6,606 nucleotides of DNA. Origin: Candidatus Sulfotelmatobacter sp. (GTDB lineage: Bacteria > Acidobacteriota > Terriglobia > Terriglobales > Acidobacteriaceae). How positions within the stretch are numbered: position 1 is the stretch's first letter; each line of letters opens with the position of its first letter. The DNA lies in contig JASICF010000482.1 of assembly GCA_030044775.1 (NCBI GenBank), forward strand, positions 1 through 6,606. The letters are read 5' to 3'. Below are positions 1-5,932 of this stretch, one piece after another. The notes under the pieces were generated by a model. It had not been told where the DNA came from, did no database searches, and saw only the letters and a list, made by a program, of their open reading frames with translations. A program made the translations under genes and the position numbers.

Positions 1-1019
1 ATGCGTGAACCTTCCATCACGCAGCCGGGGCGAATGAGAACGCCGTCCGCGATTTCACAATCGCGAATGACGGAGTAGGAACGAATGCGGCAGTTCGCGC
101 CAATGCGTGAGTGACCGAGAATCTGCACGAACGGCTCGATTACGGTGTCGGCGGCGATTTCGACGTCACTGTCGATTACACAGGTTGCCGGATAGAAAAT
201 CGTAACGCCGTCGGCCATGAGCTGCTGGCTTTTGCGCAGGCGCATGTGATGGTCGAGGAGGGCAAGTTCGGCGCGGTTGTTAGCGCCGAGAATTTCGGCG
301 GCATCCTCGGTTTTCCAGGCAACGACGCGCTGCCCGGCTTTTCGCAGCACGGATGCCATGTCGGTGAGGTAGTACTCGGCGTGGGGGTTTGCCGTTGAAA
401 GCTTGTCGATGTTCGAAAAGAGCTGCGGCACGGAGAAGACATAGAAACCGGCATTGATTTCCCGAATCCTTTTCTGCGCCGAACTCGCGGATTTCTCTTC
501 GACGATAAATTTGACTTCAGACGAGGGGGCATTCTTTCGAATTACACGGCCGTAGCCGGTCGGGTCGGCGAGATCGGCGCTGAGCAGGGTCATGGCGGCC
601 CGCTGGTCGAGATGAAAGTTGAGCAGGGCTGCGATGGTTTGCGGCGTGATTTGCGGCGCATCACCGGAGAGAACGATGACGTGGTCGTAGGGCGAGAGCG
701 CAGCGCGGGCGACTATCAAGGCGTGGCCCGTGCCGCGCTGCTCGGATTGCAGAATGAAATTTGCTTTCGTGTCGGCGACAGCGGCGCGGACGCGATCGGC
801 TCCGTGGCCGATAATCGCAAAGACATCTTCGGGCGGCACGACGCGGGTCGCGGAGGCGATGACGTGAGTCAGAAGCGGCTTGCCGCCGACTTCGTGCAGC
901 ACCTTGGGGAGCTGCGACTTCAAGCGCGTACCTTTGCCGGCAGCCATGATCGCAATGGCGACGCGAGGCGCAGAAGGCGATGCGCTTCTTGGGGAAGTCC
1001 CGCGTGCAGTTTTCTTCAT
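1..1019 (-). CDS. glmU: Bifunctional UDP-N-acetylglucosamine pyrophosphorylase / glucosamine-1-phosphate N-acetyltransferase (3' end outside window)
   Basis: GlmU acetylates glucosamine-1-phosphate and then uridylylates it to UDP-GlcNAc, the cytoplasmic precursor of peptidoglycan and lipopolysaccharide. About 339 codons are visible. The nucleotidyltransferase domain shows the nucleotide-binding loop MAAGKGTRLKSQLPKVLH (residues 25-42), a GDAP metal-site motif, DPTGYGRVIR (152-161), EINAGFY with N189, and GANNRAEL (N247, N248, R249). From about residue 272 the left-handed beta-helix of the acetyltransferase begins, with hexapeptide repeats such as VTIFYP, VIDSDV, VIEPFV and RIGANC. The family is usually about 450-490 residues, so roughly the last third, including the acetyl-CoA site, lies beyond position 1. 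ATG 1019 is the only plausible start: an in-frame TGA lies at 1067-1065 and no other ATG precedes the nucleotide loop. It gives a Ser/Pro/Ala-rich N-terminal extension of about 15 residues compared with E. coli GlmU. No Shine-Dalgarno is seen. Confidence 0.95.
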   Translation of the reverse strand, partial: MKKTARGTSPRSASPSAPRVAIAIMAAGKGTRLKSQLPKVLHEVGGKPLLTHVIASATRVVPPEDVFAIIGHGADRVRAAVADTKANFILQSEQRGTGHALIVARAALSPYDHVIVLSGDAPQITPQTIAALLNFHLDQRAAMTLLSADLADPTGYGRVIRKNAPSSEVKFIVEEKSASSAQKRIREINAGFYVFSVPQLFSNIDKLSTANPHAEYYLTDMASVLRKAGQRVVAWKTEDAAEILGANNRAELALLDHHMRLRKSQQLMADGVTIFYPATCVIDSDVEIAADTVIEPFVQILGHSRIGANCRIRSYSVIRDCEIADGVLIRPGCVMEGSR

Positions 1020-1026
1020 TCGACTC

Positions 1027-1032
1027 AATATA
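1027..1032 (-). promoter_or_regulatory. -10-like box directly before glmU
   Basis: On the minus strand TATATT (5 of 6 matches to TATAAT) lies 7 nt before the glmU ATG, with no Shine-Dalgarno between. If it is a sigma-70 -10 box, transcription would begin at or next to the start codon, giving a leaderless mRNA. A matching -35 is weak (around GTGCCG). This is inference from spacing only. Confidence 0.35.
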
Positions 1033-1119
1033 CCTTGAGGCGGGAGGATTCGGCACGAAGGGTATCAGGAGTTTTACGACGGACTGCGATGCGTCCCACA
1101 ACCCGGTACCACCACATGG

Positions 1120-1186
1120 CTTAAATCCCTCAGAGGCTGAAGCCACAGTTTAAGTGGGATTACGCGGCGCGGCTGGAAGCCGCGCC
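1120..1186. repeat. Nested palindromic (REP-like) element in the glmU / DUF4242 divergent spacer
   Basis: Two palindromes lie side by side. The first has an outer arm CTTAAA (1120-1125) pairing with TTTAAG (1149-1154) around an inner GGCT-GA-AGCC (1135-1144). The second is a perfect 9-bp stem, GGCGCGGCT (1166-1174) and AGCCGCGCC (1178-1186), with a 3-nt loop GGA. Both share the core GGCTG(G)AAGCC. The element sits upstream of both flanking genes, so it is not a terminator for either, although CTTT follows the second stem. A dispersed REP-like repeat is the likeliest reading. Apart from this, I see nothing gene-like in 1020-1287. Confidence 0.55.
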
Positions 1187-1272
1187 CTTTCAATGCTATT
1201 TCCGAGACGAGTTCTGGCTGTTTCATGCGTAAGGGAAGTAAAATTCACAAGCGGTCGGAGTTAAAACTAAAC

Positions 1273-1276
1273 GAGG
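1273..1276 (+). promoter_or_regulatory. Shine-Dalgarno core for the DUF4242 gene
   Basis: GAGG, within ACGAGGTG, ends 11 nt before ATG 1288. The ATG at 1225, in the same frame, has no comparable site and would add 21 residues not typical of the family, so this site decides the start. The spacing is at the long end of normal. Confidence 0.5.
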
Positions 1277-1287
1277 TGCGCGCACAG

Positions 1288-1563
1288 ATGCCAAAATATG
1301 TCATTGAAAGGGAAATTCCGAATGCCGGAAGTTTGACCCAGGAGCAGATTCAGGGAATTTCGCAGAAGTCGTGCGGAGTGCTGAAAAATCTGGGACCACA
1401 GATTCAGTGGGTGGAAAGTTTTGTCACACAGGACAAAATCTATTGTGTTTATATTGCGCCGAATGAAGCGATGGTGCGGGAACATGCGAAGCAGGGCGGA
1501 TTTCCGGCGAACCGGGTTTCGGAAGTAAAACGCATGATCGATCCGACTTCGGCTGAAGCATAA
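1288..1563 (+). CDS. DUF4242 domain small protein (SCO4226-like)
   Basis: A 91-residue soluble protein that spans essentially the whole DUF4242 domain. It starts MPKYVIEREIPNAG, then shows SQKSCGVLKNLGPQIQWVES, DKIYCVYIAPNEAMVREHA (His66) and GGFPANRVSEVKRMIDP, the family's conserved core. The family is a ferredoxin-like fold. The Streptomyces member SCO4226 has been described as a nickel-binding protein, but for most members the role is unknown, so metal binding here is only a possibility; H66, C29 and C53 are visible candidates. There is no signal peptide or membrane segment. An in-frame ATG at 1225 would add 21 basic residues but lacks a ribosome site, so ATG 1288 is preferred. The gene stands alone, divergent from glmU and convergent with the SDR gene. 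Confidence 0.85.
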   Translation: MPKYVIEREIPNAGSLTQEQIQGISQKSCGVLKNLGPQIQWVESFVTQDKIYCVYIAPNEAMVREHAKQGGFPANRVSEVKRMIDPTSAEA

Positions 1564-1599
1564 TCCACGATTAGTGCAGTTTGATTTTGTGATAAGGAT

Positions 1600-1694
1600 G
1601 CGAGCCGTTCGCGCGGTTGTCTGGCGGCGCGAACAGCGCGCCGCATCGCGCGGCTCGCTCAGGCCCTTCGCTGCGCAACAGAAGCTTGCTCAGG
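1600..1694. repeat. GC-rich nested inverted repeats and a short direct repeat between convergent genes
   Basis: Arm GCGAGCCG (1600-1607) pairs with CGGCTCGC (1651-1658). Inside it GTTCGCGC (1607-1614) pairs with GCGCGAAC (1627-1634), and GCGCG (1636-1640) with CGCGC (1647-1651). These hairpins share bases and so partly compete. Next, GCTCGCTCAGG (1653-1663) recurs as GCTTGCTCAGG (1684-1694), 10 of 11 identical and 31 nt apart. The element lies between the 3' ends of the DUF4242 and SDR genes and could act as a bidirectional transcription barrier, but no T-run follows on either strand. A REP-like intergenic repeat is the better reading. Confidence 0.5.
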
Positions 1695-1723
1695 ATGACA
1701 ATCATCATGCCAGCGATTTGGCT

Positions 1724-2500
1724 TTAGAGGCCGAGGCCACCATCGACGGCGAGAATCTGGCCAGTGATAAACTGCGGAGCGTTGGCGAAAAACAAGACGG
1801 CGGCTGCAATCTCGTCGTCGCGGCCGTTGCGCAGCATGGGAGTTTGTGTCGCCATGCGCTTGAAGAAGGACGCGGCGGATTTGTCGCCGAGATCGATCAT
1901 GCCGGGGGCGACGGCGTTCACGGCGATTTCAGGCGCGAGGGCTTTGGCCATGACTTTGGTGAGCATGTGCAGCGCAGCTTTGGATGAGCAATAGTGCGCG
2001 TGGGTGGGCCACGGGCGCAGTCCGCCAAGCGAACCCATGTTGATGATTTTGGCTTCGATCTGACTCGAACCTTTCGATCCCGGACGCTTGCGGCGCATCC
2101 ACTTCAAGGCTTCGCGGGAAACGAGAAACGGCCCGCGGGCATTCGAGGCGAAAATGTCATCCCACTGGCGAACGGTGAGGCGTTCGAATTCGGCGCTATT
2201 GTAGTTGGCGGCATTGTTGACGAGAATGTCAATGCGGCCGAGTTCGCGGCCGGCTTCTTTCATCATCGACTTGACGCTGGTTTCGTCGGTTATGTCGCAA
2301 CGGAGCGCAAAGGCGCGGACGCCGAGACCGGCGAGGTCGACAACCGTGCGTTGAGCGTCGCGAGCCGAAGTCAGGAAGGTAATTGCGACATCGGCGCCCG
2401 CCTGGGCCAACGCGAGAGCAGAAGCGCGGCCGAGTCGCTTGGCCGCTCCCGTGATAAGGCAGGTTCTGCCGCGTAAAGGTTTGTATTCAGGATCGGGCAT
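1724..2500 (-). CDS. Short-chain dehydrogenase/reductase, pteridine-reductase-like
   Basis: A 258-residue classical SDR, which by family is an NAD(P)H-dependent oxidoreductase of the cytoplasm. The cofactor loop is TGAAKRLG (17-24), in which Lys21-Arg22 replace the usual small residues. This form is typical of pteridine reductases (PTR1 type) and suggests NADPH. Then come CDIT (68-71), NNAANY (95-100), the active-site Asn120, Ser157, and Tyr170-x3-Lys174 in HYCSSKAAL, with the normal 13-residue Ser-Tyr spacing. NAVAPGMI (195-202) and GQILAVDGGLGL close the fold. A basic, Ser-rich segment (about 136-151) lengthens the loop before the catalytic Ser strand. The substrate cannot be told from sequence: pteridine/dihydrofolate reduction or a FabG-like ketoreductase role are both possible. 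The gene is monocistronic and divergent from the glutaredoxin gene. The nearest SD-like GGGAG is 12 nt from the ATG, which is poor spacing. Confidence 0.9.
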   Translation of the reverse strand: MPDPEYKPLRGRTCLITGAAKRLGRASALALAQAGADVAITFLTSARDAQRTVVDLAGLGVRAFALRCDITDETSVKSMMKEAGRELGRIDILVNNAANYNSAEFERLTVRQWDDIFASNARGPFLVSREALKWMRRKRPGSKGSSQIEAKIINMGSLGGLRPWPTHAHYCSSKAALHMLTKVMAKALAPEIAVNAVAPGMIDLGDKSAASFFKRMATQTPMLRNGRDDEIAAAVLFFANAPQFITGQILAVDGGLGL

Positions 2501-2506
2501 TTCGAG

Positions 2507-2512
2507 ATTCTA
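2507..2512 (-). promoter_or_regulatory. -10-like box directly before the SDR gene
   Basis: On the minus strand TAGAAT (5 of 6 matches to TATAAT) is followed by CTCGAA and then the ATG. The 6-nt gap would place the transcription start at the start codon. No convincing -35 is present. The arrangement is nearly the same as before the divergent glutaredoxin gene (TACAAT, CTCGTC, GTG). Confidence 0.35.
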
Positions 2513-2610
2513 CTCCCGGTCTCTTAATTCCTAGCTCTTATCCCGTCTTGCTCCCAACCTTCACGGAAAATGGACACGTGCTTTCGTGCGGCTTCTTGGC
2601 CTATTTTTTG

Positions 2611-2641
2611 TTGCCAGGGAACGCGGGGCTAACGGTACAAT
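2611..2641 (+). promoter_or_regulatory. Predicted sigma-70 promoter of the glutaredoxin-like gene
   Basis: TTGCCA (2611-2616) and TACAAT (2636-2641) match -35 and -10 consensus at 5 of 6 positions each, with a 19-bp spacer, slightly longer than the usual 17. The -10 ends 6 nt before GTG 2648, so the transcript would start on or next to the start codon. No Shine-Dalgarno lies between. The boxes are seen; promoter activity is inferred. Confidence 0.5.
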
Positions 2642-2647
2642 CTCGTC

Positions 2648-2893
2648 GTGCCGGAGCCCCGACAGGTCGTCGTGTATTCGCGCAAGGGGTGTCACCTTTG
2701 CGAGGTGGTCAAAGAAAGCCTGACGAAGCTTTCGCGACGCGGAGGCTTTACCTGGCAGGAAATCGACGTCGACAGCGACGGAGATTTGCGGCGGCAATTC
2801 AACGACGAAGTTCCCGTGGTTTTCATCGACGGGCGCAAGGCATTCAAATATCACATGGACGAACGGGAGTTTCTGCGCAGGCTCGTGGGCTGA
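2648..2893 (+). CDS. Glutaredoxin-like thioredoxin-fold protein (DUF836 type)
   Basis: An 81-residue cytoplasmic thioredoxin-fold protein, expected to take part in thiol-disulfide exchange. The first strand QVVVYSRKGCHLC carries the redox pair C15-x-x-C18 at the start of helix 1. EIDVDSD (38-44) is the second strand, and EVPVVFIDGRK (54-64) carries the cis-proline Pro56 that faces the CxxC. The length and the CHLCE motif fit the small glutaredoxin-like family formerly called DUF836 rather than classical glutaredoxins. The start is GTG 2648; an in-frame TAA at 2630-2632 rules out a longer form, and the next candidate, GTG 2672, would remove most of the first strand. No Shine-Dalgarno is present, but a promoter-like TACAAT ends 6 nt upstream. 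The gene is 114 nt from the downstream CoA ligase with a hairpin between, so they are probably separate units. Confidence 0.88.
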   Translation: MPEPRQVVVYSRKGCHLCEVVKESLTKLSRRGGFTWQEIDVDSDGDLRRQFNDEVPVVFIDGRKAFKYHMDEREFLRRLVG

Positions 2894-2901
2894 GATTTGG
2901 T

Positions 2902-2928
2902 GGTGTCCTATCGCAGTGTTAGGACACC
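2902..2928 (+). terminator. Perfect 9-bp hairpin after the glutaredoxin-like gene (terminator or operator)
   Basis: GGTGTCCTA (2902-2910) is exactly complementary to TAGGACACC (2920-2928) around a 9-nt loop. It begins 8 nt after the TGA, where a terminator would be expected. No T-run follows (GCCTGAGGTCTTT), so it is not a classical Rho-independent terminator. The long symmetrical TGTCCTA/TAGGACA dyad could instead be a regulator-binding site for the CoA ligase, whose start is about 80 nt further on. Confidence 0.4.
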
Positions 2929-2991
2929 GCCTGAGGTCTTTCCAGTTTACTTTCCTTCTAGCAGTCCCGCCGTAAAGTCTGGCTGATCTTC

Positions 2992-2997
2992 TACAAT
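2992..2997 (+). promoter_or_regulatory. -10-like box before the CoA ligase gene
   Basis: TACAAT lies 10 nt before ATG 3008, and the sequence between (TGCTGCTGCG) contains no Shine-Dalgarno. A start 6-8 nt downstream of the box would leave a leader of only a few bases. A -35 is not clear. Inference from position only. Confidence 0.35.
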
Positions 2998-3007
2998 TGC
3001 TGCTGCG

Positions 3008-4606
3008 ATGCCGCTTCCTCAGATGTTGAGAGCCGAGCTATACGCAAATCCCGCGAATGTTTTTCTGCACGATGCGATTCTGGTGTCTTGCCGGAAGCAT
3101 GGGCAGAAGATTGCGCTGGTCGATAGTTCCTGTGGCCGGCGGGTTACCTACGCCGAATATGGAGAGATGGTCGAAGCGGCTGCGCACGGACTGGTTGCGG
3201 GGGGAGTGCGGCCGGGGGAAGTAGTTGCGATCTTTCTGCCGAACTCGTGGGAGTTCTGCGTGGCCTATCACGCGGCGACTTTAGCTGGGGCGATTCCCAC
3301 GCTGTTGAACCCGACGTACCGGGAGCGAGAGGTGCGGCATCAGCTGGGAAATTCCGGGGCGGCGATGCTGATTACCGATCGGGCGAATATCGAGGGGGTG
3401 AGCCTTCCAGGATTGCCGAGGTTGCGAAAAGTGTATTGCACGCGAGAACAGGCTAGTGGAAGCCAGGCGTTTGGCGATCTTCTCAAGCCGGTGAGCGGTA
3501 AACTGCCTGCGCCTGAGCAAAGTTCAGATGAGACTTTGGCTGCGTTGCCTTACTCGAGCGGCACGACGGGCCTGCCGAAGGGCGTGATGCTTACGCATTT
3601 CAATCTGGTCGCCAACATCTATCAATTGCTGGGGCCGAATGCCGTTACGTTGACTCCGGCAGACAACATTCTCTGCTTCCTGCCGCTGTACCACATCTAT
3701 GGTTTGAACGTGATGTTGAACCCGGCGTTGCTGGTGGGTGCGACGTTGGTGCTAATGCCGCGATTCAATGTTGCGGAGCTAAGTTCGGTGTTGGTGGCCG
3801 AATCGATTTCGATGATGCCGCTGGTGCCGCCGGCCATGAACGCTCTGTGCCAGGCGGCCGAAGCGGGGCAATTCCCGAAGAATCACACGGTACGTTGGGT
3901 GAAATCGGGAGCGGCGCCGCTGGCGCCGGAGCTGCCGAAACGGTTTACGACACTGACTGGGATTCTCGTGCGCCAGGGATATGGCATGACGGAGGCGTCG
4001 CCGGTAACGCACGTCGGATTCCTGGAGCCGGAGTTTTATCGGCCGGATTCGATAGGGCGTCCTGTGGCCCAGACCGATTGCCGTGTAATGGCGATTGATG
4101 GAGCGACCGATAATTCGTGCGAGGTTGCGACGGGCGAACCGGGCGAGCTGGTGATGCGCGGACCGCAATTCATGAAAGGTTATTGGAACGAGCCGGAGGC
4201 GACGGCAGCTGCGTTGCGCGACGGATGGTATTGGTCGGGCGATATTGTGACGCGTGATCAGGAGGGGTTTTATCGCGTAGTCGATCGGCGCAAGGAGATG
4301 ATCAAGTACAAAGGGTTTCCGGTTGCGCCGGCGGAGGTGGAAGCGGTGCTACTGGAGCATCCGGCCGTGCGGGAATGTGGAGTGGTGGGCCGTGCGGATG
4401 CGTGCGCGGGAGAAATTCCGGTCGCATTTATTACAGTGCGCGATGGATTTGTGACAGGCACGAAGTTGCAGGACGAGTTGTGCGCATTCGTTGGCGAACG
4501 CCTTACTCACTACAAGCAGCCGCGGGAAGTGCATTTTGTGGATGTTGTGCCAAAGACGGCGTCGGGAAAGATTCTGCGCCGCGAGCTGCGGCAGATGATA
4601 CGGTGA
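3008..4606 (+). CDS. Acyl/aryl-CoA ligase (AMP-forming), 4-coumarate-CoA-ligase / FadD-like
   Basis: A complete 532-residue member of the ANL adenylate-forming superfamily. The family activates a carboxylic acid with ATP to an acyl-AMP and transfers it to CoA. The motifs are in order: the P-loop-like YSSGTTGLPKG (182-192), PLYHIYGLN, KSGAAPLAPEL, the adenylate-binding YGMTE (325-329), WSGD (409-412, usually TGD, here Ser for Thr) with the ribose-binding Asp412, the hinge DRRKEMIKYKG (426-436) and the A10 motif PKTASGKILRREL with catalytic Lys521. No signal peptide or membrane helix is seen. HIYGLN, KGFPVAPAEVEAVL and the overall length resemble 4-coumarate-CoA ligases, luciferase-like and FadD13-like enzymes more than acetyl-CoA synthetase. 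The acid used (fatty, aryl or other) cannot be settled from the sequence. No beta-oxidation or phenylpropanoid genes are adjacent. The 3' end faces the minus-strand esterase homologue. Confidence 0.93.
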   Translation: MPLPQMLRAELYANPANVFLHDAILVSCRKHGQKIALVDSSCGRRVTYAEYGEMVEAAAHGLVAGGVRPGEVVAIFLPNSWEFCVAYHAATLAGAIPTLLNPTYREREVRHQLGNSGAAMLITDRANIEGVSLPGLPRLRKVYCTREQASGSQAFGDLLKPVSGKLPAPEQSSDETLAALPYSSGTTGLPKGVMLTHFNLVANIYQLLGPNAVTLTPADNILCFLPLYHIYGLNVMLNPALLVGATLVLMPRFNVAELSSVLVAESISMMPLVPPAMNALCQAAEAGQFPKNHTVRWVKSGAAPLAPELPKRFTTLTGILVRQGYGMTEASPVTHVGFLEPEFYRPDSIGRPVAQTDCRVMAIDGATDNSCEVATGEPGELVMRGPQFMKGYWNEPEATAAALRDGWYWSGDIVTRDQEGFYRVVDRRKEMIKYKGFPVAPAEVEAVLLEHPAVRECGVVGRADACAGEIPVAFITVRDGFVTGTKLQDELCAFVGERLTHYKQPREVHFVDVVPKTASGKILRRELRQMIR

Positions 4607-4695
4607 TGGCTCGTTTTGCGGATCGGGGTTTCGGGCGCACCCAGTGACTTAAGATTTAAGATCCCCAAGTCGCATGCCAACCTTGCGTAAGCAGA

Positions 4696-5793
4696 TTATT
4701 TCTGGGTCGAAGTGTCTTTCTGCGGGGGATTTCCCGCCAGTTGTTTTGTGCTGAAAAAACTCCAGATGGTTTCGTCGGCGTTGATCGCGTTGCTGGTTTT
4801 TCCGACCTCTTTCTCCGAAGTGTATTGCTCGCCTCCAGGCCAGGTGTTTCCTCCATTCTTGATGCTGTAAAGCGCGACCTGCGCATCCTGACCACAGCCG
4901 CTGTACGTGTAGACTTTGGTGTCCTTGCTCCCTTTTTCCTTCTGCAGAGGGGGGATTTTGGTCTGAGCGGGCTTTTCTCCACAGTGATCGAATTTTGCCC
5001 AGGATTCGGCGGTGCTATCGGCGGAAAGCACATGGAAGTGTCCGGGCTTATAGGTGCCGCTGTCGTAGGGGACGATGGGATCGTCGGTGCCGCTGATGAA
5101 AAGCGCTGACACCGGGCGGGATGGCAGACAGATCATTTTCTTGGGAAACGCCGCGCCAACGACCGCAATTGCGGCTACGCGATCGCCGATGTCGCAACCG
5201 ACGCGCTCGGCCATGAAACCGCCGCCGCCAAGGCCGGTGGCGTAAATGCGGTGGATATCGACTGAATATTTGAGAGGAAGCTGATCGAGCAACTGATTGA
5301 GGAAGGTGACGTCATCGGCGGGCTCCTGATGGTTCCGCGAATCGTTCGGGTTTTCGCCGCCGTTCTGGCCACCGTTGGGGTAACCACCGCCGCCGGGATA
5401 TCCCCAACCGCGCCGGCCATAGCCGCGACGCGGCTGGTAGGCGGGCTGCTCTTCGGATTTCACGCCGACATTCCACTCTCCGCGCACAGCGATGGGATAG
5501 ACGGCGATGACGCCATCTTTATCGGCGAGCAGATTGAAGTGCGTCAAGCGCGCCATGTCATCGGCGTCCTGATTTTGAGCGTGGAGAACGATTACGACTG
5601 GATAATGCTGGGCCTGGCTGTAGCCTGACGGCAGATGTACGACGAAGCTCCGGGTGACATTTTCGACCTCGATTGTTTCCTGCGTTTCCTGGCCTCGCGC
5701 AGAAGAGCAAAGCACGAACGCGGCAAAGCAGATGACGACCACCAATGCCGGGTGCCGAAGGCAGGACGGCAGGAAACTCAGGGTTCGATTCAT
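4696..5793 (-). CDS. Secreted alpha/beta-hydrolase, LpqC / PHB-depolymerase-like, catalytic Ser and His replaced
   Basis: A 365-residue exported protein. An N-terminal signal peptide has a basic start, a hydrophobic core at about 16-29 and a probable signal-peptidase-I site near SSARG-QE (30-36). The FVLC sequence is not a good lipobox. The fold follows LpqC/PHB-depolymerase esterases (CE1-like): HYPVVIVLHAQNQDADD (63-79, normally HGCxQ), GVIAVYP, GEWNVG, DDVTFLNQLLDQLP (160-173), VDIHRIYATG (178-187), SGTDDPIVPYDSG (234-246), paired Cys271 and Cys300, and NTWPGGE (316-322). The nucleophile motif is normally GMSNGG but reads GLGGGG, so Gly189 replaces Ser; the usual GGHTWPGG reads GGNTWPGG, so Asn316 replaces His. 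Only the triad Asp (Asp238) remains. A Gly/Arg/Tyr/Asn-rich insert fills about 119-156. It probably lacks ordinary esterase activity and may bind a ligand. The reading frame is intact, so it is not an obvious pseudogene. Confidence 0.85.
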   Translation of the reverse strand: MNRTLSFLPSCLRHPALVVVICFAAFVLCSSARGQETQETIEVENVTRSFVVHLPSGYSQAQHYPVVIVLHAQNQDADDMARLTHFNLLADKDGVIAVYPIAVRGEWNVGVKSEEQPAYQPRRGYGRRGWGYPGGGGYPNGGQNGGENPNDSRNHQEPADDVTFLNQLLDQLPLKYSVDIHRIYATGLGGGGFMAERVGCDIGDRVAAIAVVGAAFPKKMICLPSRPVSALFISGTDDPIVPYDSGTYKPGHFHVLSADSTAESWAKFDHCGEKPAQTKIPPLQKEKGSKDTKVYTYSGCGQDAQVALYSIKNGGNTWPGGEQYTSEKEVGKTSNAINADETIWSFFSTKQLAGNPPQKDTSTQK

Positions 5794-5802
5794 TGCGGCA
5801 AA

Positions 5803-5807
5803 TCCTT
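5803..5807 (-). promoter_or_regulatory. Shine-Dalgarno for the esterase homologue
   Basis: On the minus strand AAGGA, within TAAGGATTT, ends 9 nt before ATG 5793. It supports this start, which also places a proper signal peptide at the N-terminus. Confidence 0.6.
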
Positions 5808-5932
5808 ACGATGACGTGACTTTACCAGCCGACAGCTGGCCTGTTATTGGCGTATGAACTCTAGAGTACGCGAGCGGTTGCTAGCTGAAGGCGCAAATTT
5901 TGCAAAGATTTGTAAGCGGAGGAAAGGAAAAG

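Noticed and set aside
111..1146. Several long open frames overlapping glmU on both strands
   Set aside because: They are off-frame readings of a GC-rich gene; only the glmU frame shows family motifs, and it is continuous to the window edge.
1225..1287. Upstream ATG 1225 extending the DUF4242 protein by 21 residues
   Set aside because: There is no ribosome site before it, the extra residues do not look like the family, and ATG 1288 is preceded by ACGAGGTG.
1994..2476. A 160-codon plus-strand open frame opposite the SDR gene
   Set aside because: It shows no recognisable domain and lies entirely antisense to a gene with a complete set of SDR motifs.
2648..4606. Glutaredoxin and CoA ligase genes as one operon
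   Set aside because: A 114-nt gap with a strong hairpin and a separate -10-like box before the ligase argues for independent units.
4645..4675. AT-rich repeat TTAAGATTTAAGAT and a GACTT/AAGTC pair between the convergent CoA ligase and esterase genes, considered as a terminator
   Set aside because: The stems are 5 bp and AT-rich with no GC core or T-run; the 4607-4695 spacer holds no feature I can support.
5859..5868. 10-bp palindrome ACTCTAGAGT in the divergent spacer
   Set aside because: It is short, single and not aligned with any promoter element I can identify; a chance palindrome is plausible.
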